Positions 23,028 through 32,549 of a stretch of DNA of 64,000 bases are shown here, piece by piece; position 1 is the first letter of the stretch; every line of letters begins with the position of its first letter. The position numbers and the translations under genes were made by a program. The notes under the pieces are model-generated. The model ran no database searches, was not told the DNA's origin, and saw only the letters and a program-made list of their open reading frames with translations. Origin of the DNA: Tilletia caries (lineage: Eukaryota > Basidiomycota > Exobasidiomycetes > Tilletiales > Tilletiaceae); the NCBI GenBank assembly GCA_032718865.1, contig JALUTQ010000045.1:1860001-1924000 (forward strand), in the 5' to 3' direction.

Positions 23028-24254
23028 TGGGTGCTGGAAGGCAAGGCTTTACGTAGGATAACGACACGATTGTTGCAGTGTTGATCACTTTCGCGGTCCA
23101 GTATCTCACTCGATCTTGCATCACCATTCCCTCATCCTTTAGCATCACGAATCATGATCTTGTAGTTCGTCTCTGATATGAATTAAATCCTTTCTCCGCT
23201 ATCCATTGATTACTCGTTGCCAGAATCATAGTCGATTCCAATTATATATGGCGAGAAGCCAGATAGCCAGAAGGAATGGCGAAAAGCGAAAAAGGGTCAG
23301 AGAGGGATGGCAGGAGCTGGTGGAGGAGAACTGGGAAGCAGAGGAACGACAACAGCAGAAGCGGGTCAGCTCGCACAGTCGCACCGGTGGATGGGATGAA
23401 CGTGGGGGAGAAGACAATGACAGACTCACCGTCTGGCTGGTCCTGATGTCGCCGTCTCTGAGGGAAAGGGGGGAAAGAGAGAAAGGGAGAGGTCTGCAAA
23501 AAAAGAGGGAGAGAGAGAAAGAGAGGGTTCTGCAGAGAGAGGGAGAGGAAAGAAAGAGAGCGCACGCGCCGAGGTGAGGACGTAGACGTACACGCGAGCG
23601 CAGGGGCAGAGGCAGAGACAGAGGCAGACTGGCAGAGACAGAGGCAGAGGCGGAGATGGAGGTGGGAGGCAGAGGGGGGAAGGGGGCGGAACTCACCTGG
23701 AGCAGTGGATGGTCTTGATGTGATGTGGAATGTGGCCGTGTGGCGAAGGTGAAGTGAAAGCGGTGGTGGTGATGGTGTGGCGAACACTTGGTATGTCACC
23801 CTTTCTGAGAGGGAATGAGAAGATGGTATGGGACGTTGTTGGCGAGGTAGCTGGCGAGAAAGACCGTTTCGCGCCCTTTTATTTTCATCTCAATGATACT
23901 GAATTGAAGGGAAAGGGGAAATCTCAGAAAGAAATGAGATATGAGAATGGATGCTCCTTCCGAGCTTTGCCCTTCTCACTTCTGTTCTCATCTCAATTCT
24001 CAACGATCATGAAGAGAGGGAAAAAGCGGAAATTTCAGAAAGAAATAAGAATGAACGGATGCTGATCTACAGAGCGGACTGCGGAGAGCCTCGCCCTTCT
24101 GTTCTCAAATGTCCGGTGTCCCCTGCTAGCTAACTGCCTGCTTCACATCCGCAGCTTTGCCCTTCCTGCTCTCATCCTCGTTCTCGACCTTCGTCTTCAT
24201 CAAACTTTCTACTCCGTTTCGCCTGAAACACTTCACACGGCAGGCCAAAGTCCA
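23028..24254. other. Low-complexity intergenic region
   Basis: No gene seen. From 23260 to 23690 the + strand is almost all purine (GAGAGAGAAAGAGAGGG and GGCAGAGACAGA units). At 23890-24075 an imperfect direct duplication of ~120 bases occurs (GAAATCTCAGAAAGAAATGA vs GAAATTTCAGAAAGAAATAA). Confidence 0.55.
23460..23690 (+). repeat. Purine-strand simple repeat
   Basis: GA-rich tract with nested GAGAGAGAAA and GGCAGAGACAGA units; the complementary strand is continuous pyrimidine. Such tracts can form triplex DNA. Confidence 0.7.
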
Positions 24255-25834
24255 ATGTCTGCTACCGAGCGAGGCAACCCTCCCTGGTATGCGTATCCTG
24301 CTCGTTACCTCTCAGCTCCCTTCTCGCAGCATCCGGTACAACAACAGTCCAGCCGTCACGATCTGACGTTTTACCGCCCTCAAGGACCTGGCACCCAGCC
24401 TGCTTCGCATCAAAACATGTTCGATACCTCGCTCGGCGGGCCTCAACCTCAAGCTCCTCTTTCCCTTCCAGCCTGGACGAAACCGCCTGCCAACAGTATG
24501 TTCGGGCCGCAAGGACCTCGGGCCCATCCTCCTTGGCATCAGAACATGTTCGATACCTCGCTCGGCGGGTCTCAACCTCAAGCTTCTCTTTCCCTCTCAG
24601 CCTGGACGGAACCGCCTGCCAACAGTATGTTCGGACCTCATGGACCTGGTGCCCAGCCTCCTTGTCATCAAAACATGTTCAATACCTCGCTCGGCGGGTC
24701 TCAACCTCAAGCTTCTCTTTCCCTCTCAGCCTGGACGGAACCGCCTGCCAACAGTATGTTCGGGCCGCAAGGACCTCGGGCCCATCCTCCTTGGCATCAG
24801 AACATGTTCGATACCTCGCTCGGCGGGTCTCAACCTCAAGCTTCTCTTTCCCTCTCAGCCTGGACGGAACCGCCTGCCAACAGTATGTTCGGGCCTCAAG
24901 GACCTGTTGCCCAGCCTCCTTGGCATCAAAACACGTTCGATACCTCGCTCGGCGGGCCCCAACCTCAAGCTCCTCTTTCCCTTTCAGCCTGGACGGACCC
25001 GCCTGCCAACAGTATGTTCGGGCTGCAAGCACTTTCGACTTTGGACGTCATGCCGGGATCGTCCCTTGCGGGTCACTTCGACGACGGTGATCAGCTAGCG
25101 TACACCACGATCACAACTGGTGTCGGCCATGACACGCAGCTTCTGACATCTGGTGATGTCCTACAAAGTTGTGAGACGGTAAGCATTATGATTCGTGATT
25201 CCTCGAGCTCTGCTCAGTGCTCTGCCTACATTGCTGATGTATTGACCAAACTCGCCTTTGCGCTATAGAATGACGACCAGGGTCATCTGGACAGCGAAAG
25301 AGGCTGCTCTACTGGCATCTCCATTACGAAGGTTCAAGGCGCGACCATCAAGTCGCTGAAGAAACGTTTTCGGTTTCAACCTACATCTATCGCAACCAGT
25401 CAGCGCACGCGAGCTGGAGCTGGCACATGGGCGCGTCTTTATGCTCGGCACCGACGACCAGAACTATCAGCGAGCGTTCTGCCTCTGCCCGCCGGGTTTC
25501 CTGACGTTACCCTTGTCGTGTGGATGATACTGAACCCCCTAAGCAGCAAGGAATCCTCTACCGGCAGCTCTACAAGAGCACATTGCACTTGTCCAAGCAC
25601 GCATCAGACGCAAGCATCAGGCAGCGGCTTCAAGCTTATCTGGTTCACTATGCGATCGGGCCCAACAAAGGGGAACGGATGCTTTCGGATGCGTCTCGGT
25701 ATGTGCACTTCCAATTCAAGAAAGGTTTGACACCAAGAGCCAAAAGTCATCAAGAGATGATCATCCTGCCCGACAAAAATTGCCCATACCTCAAAAAAGC
25801 CAAGAAGCCGCGACGATTCGACGTGAAATTGTAA
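24255..25834 (+). CDS. Protein with 43-residue tandem repeats, probable frame breaks in the C-terminal half
   Basis: ATG at 24255 (MSATERGNPPWYAYPARYLS). From ~24380 to 25030 a 43-residue unit (PQGPRAHPPWHQNMFDTSLG, then GSQPQASLSLSAWTEPPANS and MFG) is repeated five times with few changes, rich in Pro, Gln and Trp. An intron (GTAAGC at 25182 to ATAG at 25268) follows CET. After it one frame stays open to 25730, but the most protein-like segments are in two other frames: SARELELAHGRVFMLGTDDQ near 25402 and DDTEPPKQQGILYRQLYKST from 25523 to the stop at 25834. This suggests two indels near 25390 and 25515, or unrecognised introns. No family recognised; the repeat region may be an intrinsically disordered scaffold. 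Confidence 0.5.
24414..25060 (+). repeat. 129 bp tandem repeat inside a coding region, five copies
   Basis: The word AACATGTTCGATACCTCGCT starts at 24414, 24543, 24672 (one change), 24801 and 24930 (one change), exactly 129 bases apart each time. Because 129 is a multiple of three, all copies keep the frame. Two other + frames and one - frame also stay open across the array. Confidence 0.9.
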
Positions 25835-26055
25835 CCAGTAGTGTGTAATTGTCAAACTGGGTGCTCTGTTCTCAAAATAAATAAAAATCATTAGCTGTCA
25901 CGCTGTCATTCCGCTGCTGACTCCTGACTGCTGAGTGTTGATGCGCTCCTAATACACGGGAGTCGAGGAGAATGAAGCGAGAGATGACAAGCCATGCGTT
26001 ATCTGGATACCATCACCGGGGAAGAAAAGGTTATGCTGAACCGGGCGAAAAGGGA
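25835..26055. other. Short intergenic stretch
   Basis: A/T-rich 3' flank of the repeat protein gene with a possible polyadenylation context (AATAAATAAAAATC at 25875). Nothing else seen. Confidence 0.4.
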
Positions 26056-26980
26056 TCAACGTACCACATAGCACCATTCTGGCGAGCAGATAGTGCGCGC
26101 TACAGTTCGAGCAGGGAGCGCAGGATGTGGAGTAGGCGACGAGGAGCATGGCGACGCCGTAGAGAGCCATGATGATGCCGCAGTTGGGAGAAGCGGCACC
26201 ACGCTTGAAGCTGGGACAGTTGGAGCGGGCGGCGGGGTAGATGCCGCGACTGTGGTGGGCAAGGGTTGGAGGGAAGTTCCGTCCGGAGCTGGTTCGACGG
26301 GCGCGTGGGGAGAAAGTAATGGCTTGCGGGTCTCATCTCGCACAGAAGCAACGACCTCACTGCTCATCGTGGACGGGGTAACACGCCTGCGATCGCTGGT
26401 GGCGCCAATTGAACAGGGATGTGGTCTTCGGTCCAGTCTGGTGAAGGGTCGGCTCCGCAGAGTTTGCAAAATTCTCGCCCAAGCACCCACGACGCTGTTG
26501 ATTGCCGTATAGATGGACGCCGAGGTTCGAGAGCTTCCGGGGAGGGACATGAAGGTCCCTGAGGCAGATTCTACACCGCCATTGTTCGAGCTGTCGTCCG
26601 GACTCCTTGACCTTCGGACCTCGTCTTGAAGCATCCATAGAACGACCGACGTAGTGGTAATACTTCATGTATCCCACCCCATTGCGCGTTTGGCCTGATT
26701 GCTGACAGCGCTTTCCAACAAGACGAGAACGGTGCCTGCTGAAAGTGGGCCTCTGTAGCATGCTGCTATGGTTCTTTGAAGCTCCGGAATTGCTGTCCAG
26801 AAAGGCCGCTCTTGTGCTGGCGTCGCTGAAAGTGGGAAGGAAAGCAAGCGCGGCATCGTCCAAAGTCAGCAAGCGAGTCTGCGGTGGGGTCGTTGGGAAG
26901 CCATGGAGCAGCGTTATGATCTCGATGAAACTCACACGCGACCAGAGGTGTGCTCGTGTCGGAAGGTGACTCGGCGGTCA
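26056..26980 (-). CDS. Possible multi-exon gene, unrecognised
   Basis: Minus-strand reading with several protein-like pieces: MTAESPSDTSTPLV at 26980, SFIEIITLLHGFPT and LTLDDAALAFLPTFSDASTR in another frame near 26930-26830, TIYTAINSVVGAWARILQ-like sequence near 26510, and a Pro/Ala/Ser-rich stretch to 26056. Frame joins are not resolved and may need introns of 40-60 bases or indicate decay. A hydrophobic segment (MALYGVAMLLVAYST near 26168 in another frame) could be a membrane helix. Low confidence. Confidence 0.25.
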
Positions 26981-27551
26981 TGCTTGTGTCTGTCTGTATG
27001 CTGCTGACCTCGGGGTGCGTGAGCGGTGAAAGTGCGGGCCGTGATGGAACTTATCGCGCTATGTAACTGTACTTACTAGTACTCCTTATTGCATATGGGA
27101 CAGTGAAGGAGAAGGAGGGGATTTTGCGATGTACGGTGTCGCGAAAAATCCATTTTCCCCATTCAAATGAGAAGACTCGGCTGACAACGGCTGTATGTCG
27201 ACAGGGACTGACTGGTCGCCCCAACAACGACAGCCAGCAACCCCTTCCCCGAGGTGCAGGGTCACCGTCACGATTCCCACCCGACGGCCGTCATCTTCTC
27301 AATGAGGCCGGATCTGAAATTACCTCTACTGGCGCCGTCTCAACCTCTCATACTGCTACCGCCATCGCCGTCGTCACCAACGTCGACCTGGATCATCAAG
27401 CACGACCTCAACGCACCCCATGCTTCACGCGCAAGCTCACCGCAGACATGGACGCACAGAAGGCCCCCTCTCTATTCACAGCAAACCTCCTTTAGGAATT
27501 CTCCCCCTGCTCCTTCTCCCCATCTCCATCCCCAGAAAACACTCCACAATC

Positions 27552-27948
27552 AGCGGACAAACACTTTCCGAACCCGTCATCGAGAAGCATACCTCCGTAG
27601 ATGAGGACGCCACGCTTGCCTAGGGATGGCGAATCAGTGCGTATTCTTTTGCCTCCCACCGAGCGGTCCTGCTCCTCGGCTTCTTCTGACATTGATTCTT
27701 TCTCTTTCCTACAGGCATGGAAGATGCGCACGCTATCATCCTCAAACTTACCGACGCCGACGATAAGGACAACATCACCTTTTTCGCAGTATACGATGGC
27801 CACGGAGGTCAGTTGTTCGCTTCTCCTGTTCGGATAACACCTGCGCAATCTAGACATGTCACTGACCCAAAAATGGTGCTGACGCGTGTTGGATTTTATA
27901 GGCTCTGCCGTAGCCAAGTACGCAGGCAAGACGGTCCATGGCCGATTA
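27552..27948 (+). pseudogene. PP2C protein phosphatase, N-terminal part
   Basis: Three exon pieces of a PTC2/3-type Ser/Thr phosphatase. GQTLSEPVIEKHTS at 27555 has lost its initiator Met; a TAG at 27621-27623 sits where seven usual residues (YGVSxMQ) are missing before GWRIS. A GTGCGT intron leads to MEDAHAIILKLTD at 27717, then FFAVYDGHGG (metal-binding Asp and Gly) and an intron 27808-27901 to SAVAKYAGKTVHGRL, ending at 27948. There the sequence switches to a GH9 cellulase. The missing PP2C middle (about 80-100 residues including DG metal ligands) resumes at 29110. Both active-site halves are separated, so it is not functional. Confidence 0.8.
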
Positions 27949-29109
27949 GATCTGTCGATTCCCAAATCTCGACCAAGCTACGTTGTCTCCGCCGAAAAGC
28001 CAGGGACGGACGTGGTCGCCTCTGTTGCCGCCGCTTTCGCAGTTGGCTACCTTCTCTACTCCGGCACCGCCCTACCCCTGCGAGCGAACGGAGACAGCAA
28101 AGACGGAAGCGTCCCAAGCTCGCTCCAAAATGCTACGTACGCACAAACCCTCCTCACCCGCGCTCAATCCCTCTACGCCTTCGCCCGGACGGCCAATCGC
28201 ATCAGGTCGCCCACCGCGTCGTCCCTGCCCTGGACGACTCCTACCCTTCTTCCGACTGGCGCGACAAGCTCGCCTATGCGGGCGCCATGCTCACCCTCGC
28301 TACCGGTGACGAAGTGGTGGCCAATCAGATACTGCAGTAGTATGCGGATATTTTGATGCCACCGATCGGCACTACGCTCAACTGGGATGCTCGAGCGCCC
28401 GTGATTTCGGTCCTCCTCGCACAGGCTGCGGTACTTCATCCGAACTCGGGACTCAACCTCACTCGCTTCCAATCGGACACAGAGGCATGGCTCGATCCCT
28501 TCGCGAAAGGGTCAGCGTCGAGGGGCTCCTCCGTCACCTTCACGCCCGGTGGACTGGCCTGGTGGCAAGGCTACAGCTCGAGTTCGTCTCTCAACCCTGC
28601 TATAAATGCCGCCGCGGTGGCCCTAGTCTACTCTGGATTTGCGACGGGAAACAAAGCGAGCACATATCTGTCCTTTGCGCACTCGCAGATCGACTACGTG
28701 CTGGGGAAGAACCCTATGAATGGGGTCTACATGGTCGGTCAGAGCCCCGACAGTGCCGAGAACCCGCATTCAGCCATGGCTTCGGGTGGAACGGACATTG
28801 GCAATATCGGTACGTTTCCCCTCTTTCTCTTCTGCCCTTGATATCCCTATCTCAAATTTACACACCTCTTCTTTTTCATTCGCACCTCGCCTGCTATCAG
28901 ACAACAACCATCCGGTGGAAGCACATGTCCTGTACGGCGCCCTCGTCGGCGGACCTAATCACAAAGACCGATACCACGACATCCGGTCGGACTACACCCA
29001 AACCGAGCTCGCCCTGGACCTCCAAGCGGGCCTCGTTTTCCTCGCCGCGTCCCAATTGGCCAACTCGACGGCGACTCAACCCTTCTACGTAGGACTGACG
29101 ACGCCGCGT
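27949..29109 (+). pseudogene. GH9 endoglucanase segment inside the PP2C copy
   Basis: Begins SRPSYVVSAEKPGTDVVASV, a family-9 cellulase core strand, then LLTRAQSLYAFA near 28165. A frameshift near 28200 changes to PALDDSYPSSDWRDKLAYAG, followed by an in-frame TAG at 28338. It continues LNWDARAPVISVLLAQA, LAWWQGYSSSSS, YVLGKNPMNGVYMVG, ENPHSAMASGGTDI, then an intron 28810-28908 and ALVGGPNHKDRYHDIRSDYT QTE (the acidic residue of the proton donor region). GH9 enzymes cleave beta-1,4-glucan. The N-terminal half and C-terminal anchor are missing. Both joints to PP2C are in the same frame as the flanking phosphatase codons. Confidence 0.78.
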
Positions 29110-29319
29110 AGCTATGACCACAAGCCCACCAATCAGAGTACGTCACATTTCCTCCTCCTATCCCTAACCATGTCGATGACCTTTACACTGATTGTCCTCT
29201 TCTATTTTTCTCACACTTCTCTTTCCGCAGAGGAAACGGCTCGTATCACTGGTGCTGGTGGCTTCGTCGAGTTCGGTCGGGTAAACGGCAACCTTGCCCT
29301 CTCCCGCGCCCTGGACACA
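29110..29319 (+). pseudogene. PP2C protein phosphatase, central-to-C-terminal part
   Basis: SYDHKPTNQ at 29110, an intron 29138-29230, then ETARITGAGGFVEFGRVNGN and LALSRAL, the standard PP2C block ahead of the DFEFK motif. The sequence departs from PP2C after SRAL at ~29314 (the usual GDFEFK is absent), which marks a third joint. Confidence 0.78.
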
Positions 29320-29385
29320 CCCGACGACATCGCGCCGGTCTTCAACACGAACGCAGGCGGTGCAGCCGGTGGACTGGGCGCGAGC

Positions 29386-29793
29386 CTACACGGTGCTCTG
29401 GCTGGCGGACCAAGACGTGGTGCAGGTGGCGCCGGCGCTGATTCGGAGGAAGGCGGTTCTGGACAGGCTGGCGTGGATATCCCGCGCATGCAGACCAGCA
29501 GCTTCATGGCTGGCGAGGAGATCACCAGGTTTGGTGATCAGAATGATCGGAACGTTGCCGTTGGCGTCGCGGCCAGCCAAACCCTCCTCGAAGTCGCGCG
29601 CATGGAGACCGATAGCTTCCTCGTGGGCAAGGAGCGCCTCGGGGCTGGCGAGGAGGAAGATCGAAGCCTTGCCACCGGCGTCGCCGGCTTTGGGAGCATC
29701 AGTACTGGGGGCGGCACGCGGGATGGGAGCAGCGAAAACCGAGGCGGCGGCGGCAGCGAGAGCAAGAGCGATGGTAGCGGCGACAGTCTTCAT
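29386..29793 (-). CDS. Small secreted protein, antisense at the end of the chimera
   Basis: ATG at 29793 opens MKTVAATIALALAAAAASVF, a strong signal peptide, and a 135-residue product ends at 29386. Two similar segments (LASPEALLAHEEAIGLHARD and GDLLASHEAAGLHARDIHAS) indicate an internal duplication. A PRAAPST stretch after the signal suggests a propeptide-like region. No family known. The last ~25 residues (RTAFLRISAGATC...) are atypical and may lie past a decay or joint. Export is inferred from the signal only. Confidence 0.5.
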   Translation of the reverse strand: MKTVAATIALALAAAAASVFAAPIPRAAPSTDAPKAGDAGGKASIFLLASPEALLAHEEAIGLHARDFEEGLAGRDANGNVPIILITKPGDLLASHEAAGLHARDIHASLSRTAFLRISAGATCTTSWSASQSTV

Positions 29794-29799
29794 GGTGGT

Positions 29800-30604
29800 G
29801 GAAGGAAGACGAGGGTGAGTGTTCGCGGCTCCTGGCTCTGGTATGGGTCTGCCTATCACTCACTCTGTCTCTGGTGGGAACAGGGATGCGAGCGTCCATG
29901 CAGTGGGGGGCGGTGCGAGGACGGAGTCGGATGCCGTCGCTGTCGATACCGATGCTGCGTGTTTTGGCGTCTGTGGCGTGCGCGCGAAGACGAGCGAGCG
30001 GATGGCCTCGATCGCGTTGAGGTGCTGGAAGATGCGGTGTCTGCTGCTGCTGCAGTTGCTGCTCCTCCCACCGACCCCCCCGCCGAAGCCGAAGTCGCCC
30101 ATCCCGCCCAACGGCCCAAGCAGGACGCCGACGTCGATCCGGACGATATCGCCCCCATCATCACACGCTCGCTATTACCCTTCCTGCTGATCGTCCGCTT
30201 CGACTGTCACTGCTGCTCCTGCGACGCCGACTCCGACGGTGATGGGTACGGGTCGGCGGAATCATCGGAGTCGTAGAGGGGGGCATCTGCACATTGTGAC
30301 ATTTACGGCCGAGAATCTTCCGCCTTGAGATTTTCATCGACAGACGGAATTGAAAATTTCTGCTTCTCGACCACCACACGCACCCACCCCTCCCTACCCT
30401 TACCCAGCCCCCTACATCACCTGGATGTGGGAGAACATTCGCTGGCTGGCCAGCCCCCGACGTACCGCTCTATATGAGTCGGCGGTCGAAAGCTGCTGGG
30501 GTCAACTGCTCTCCGCGAGTCAGGGCCCCTGGCGCGTGTGTTGCTTCCGACAATGCCACTCGTGCACCTCGCCGGCAGCACACGCGCGCGAATGGTTCTT
30601 CCAC
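29800..30604. other. No confident gene
   Basis: GC-rich, with long open frames on both strands but no consistent codon structure. Contains a CTGCTGCTGCAG-like low-complexity patch at 30041-30055. It ends at the target site of the Harbinger element. Confidence 0.4.
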
Positions 30605-30607
30605 TGA

Positions 30608-30730
30608 GGCCCTGTCCAGTTGCGAGCGCGCGCCCTGATTTTGGCGCTCAACCCACTGGGCGCGAGCCCCTCGCGCCGCGCTCTGAAAATTTGCGCTCAT
30701 AGGGCGCGCGCTGGCAACTGGACAACCCTC
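30608..30730 (+). repeat. Left terminal and subterminal inverted repeats
   Basis: Outer TIR at 30608-30629. A second, inverted copy of its inner part (GGCAACTGGACA) occurs at ~30714-30725, so the left end itself can fold into a hairpin enclosing GCGCGC-rich sequence. Confidence 0.85.
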
Positions 30731-30895
30731 GCGCCGGGAAGTGGGCCCTGGTTCTCATTTTGTAACGATCCAGATTTGATCGCAATACAGGCAATTTTCA
30801 CTGTGATCATCACTGGCCCTGTGCGCCTGTGCCTTTGCTCCTTGTTTGTTTATTTACTCTGCAGGCCTACCCACGTCTATTGGAGCAGATCGTGC

Positions 30896-32349
30896 ATGAT
30901 GACCATTGCCGAGGGGTGCGTATACACTACTAGAGCACGATTGGCTGGCTATGCCGGCTTGTACTGACCGGATGCCTACTCCTTTCTTCTGGTTATTACA
31001 GCACAGCCGATCTCAGACGGAAGCAGCAGACAGCTCGCCGTCGACGCTTGTTGGCAGCTCTATCTGCGGCCGCGGCTACGATTTCAATCTACACCCAGCG
31101 CCATTACTGTAAACAAAAGCGATCGTCAACAAATAGAGGTCGCGCTTTCGTTCAGAACCTGTTGAAGGGTGACGGTCTGGCCTGTCGCGAAGTGCTGGGC
31201 ATGAACAAAGGAACTTTTCTCGCGCTCGTCAAGAAGCTTCGAACACGGACTCGGTTTGGAGACACCAAAAAGCTTTTGGCCCGTGAACATTTGGCCCTGT
31301 TCCTGTACACCTGTCGCTCGGGTGCTGCTTGCCGGCTGTTGTCCCACACTTTCGGTCACGCTAGAGGAACTGTCTCTCTGTGCGTATACAATGAAGCTAT
31401 CAATCTATGGCTACCTTTCGATGACTTAAATTGCATATTTCCAATTCCAACTACTACTACTGCCTGCAGATCGTTTCGGCGCACTGTGGGCTGTCTAGTA
31501 GACCCGGCAATGTACAACCTTTATGTGCGGATGCCCCCTGCGGATGCCCCAGTACCGGATCGAATTCAGGACGATCCCAAGGTGAAGGCCGCTTTCAAAG
31601 ATGTCATCGGCGCGCTCGATGGGACCCATCTTCCCGCCCATCCTCCTGCCGCCGAACGAGCACGGTTTAGGGACAGGAAGGGGAACGTCTCCTTCAATGT
31701 CATGGCAGGCTGTTCATTCGATTTGCTCTTCCAGTTCGTGATTGCGGGATGGGAAGGCAGTGCTTCCGATAGCTATGTCCTCGGAAAAGCCCTGGCTACA
31801 ACCCTGAAAATACCACAGGGACGAGCTTATCTGGGGGATGCAGGATTCGCACTCAGCAAGAGTGTGATGGTGCCTTACCGAGGGACTAGGTATCACTTGA
31901 AAGAGTGGGCCACAGGAAATGCCAAGTGAGTTCAATTGTCCCGGTGCTTCCAATTTCCTTCCCTATTGTCTAACGTTCTCTATTGTGTTTGCCTCAGGCC
32001 TCGTACTGCCAAAGAGCTCTACAACAGGCGACATGCAGGTCTTCGCAGTGTAATCGAACGAATATTTGGCATCATGAAGGAGCGGTTCAAGCTTCTGGTG
32101 CTTGGGTCTGACTTTCCATTGAAGGTGCAGGTTTCTATCTTCCCAGCGTTGGCAGTGGTGCACAACTTCATCCGCACCGTGGACCCCGACGACGTCATGT
32201 CGGACCCGGAGATCGACGCCTGGATTGCGGCTCACTGCGACAACAGCTCCGGGACCACGGAGGGGGAGCCAACTTTCAAGCACGACAAAGGGGCTGAGGA
32301 GAGTCGTACACTTAGGGCTCAGCTCATGTGGACCGCTTACAACAGTTAA
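30896..32349 (+). CDS. Harbinger (HARBI1-like) DDE transposase
   Basis: Exons 30896-30915, 31002-31379, 31470-31925 and 31998-32349, giving 401 residues; all three introns have GT-AG ends (the one at 31380-31469 is 90 bases and frame-neutral, and its removal restores the family spacing). The DDE catalytic residues lie in VIGALDGTHLP (first Asp), AGWEGSASDSYVLGKAL (second Asp) and VIERIFGIMKERFKLL (Glu). The N-terminal region is basic and helical (RRKQQTARRRRLLAALS), for DNA or partner binding. It cuts and pastes the element with the Myb-like partner at 32550-34172. The start is the first of two adjacent ATGs in a 20-base exon; this tiny first exon is the least certain part. Confidence 0.88.
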
Positions 32350-32549
32350 CTGCAATATATCATGGTATGCACTTCTATGCTCTAGTCCCTATTGTCCGCC
32401 AGCTGCTTGTGTATCAGTGTGTATTGGTCAAGTGAATGCGGAATTGTATTGCAGAGGGAGAAGAGAGAGAGGGAGTGCATGTGTTTGTTTGTTTGTTTGT
32501 CTGGAAAGAAAGGGGAGGGGAAGGGAAGGGCAGGATTGCACTAGGCCGG
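32350..32549. other. Gap between convergent Harbinger genes
   Basis: Contains a TTTGTTTGTTTGTTTG run (32475-32490) and G-rich sequence on the + strand; it serves as both 3' ends. Confidence 0.5.

Noticed and set aside
23226..23799. Minus-strand Ser/Leu-rich open frames
   Set aside because: Produced by the pyrimidine strand of a purine simple repeat.
28720..30276. One long + strand open frame of 518 codons across the GH9/PP2C pieces
   Set aside because: It crosses introns and three fragment joints; openness comes from high GC, not from a single real protein.
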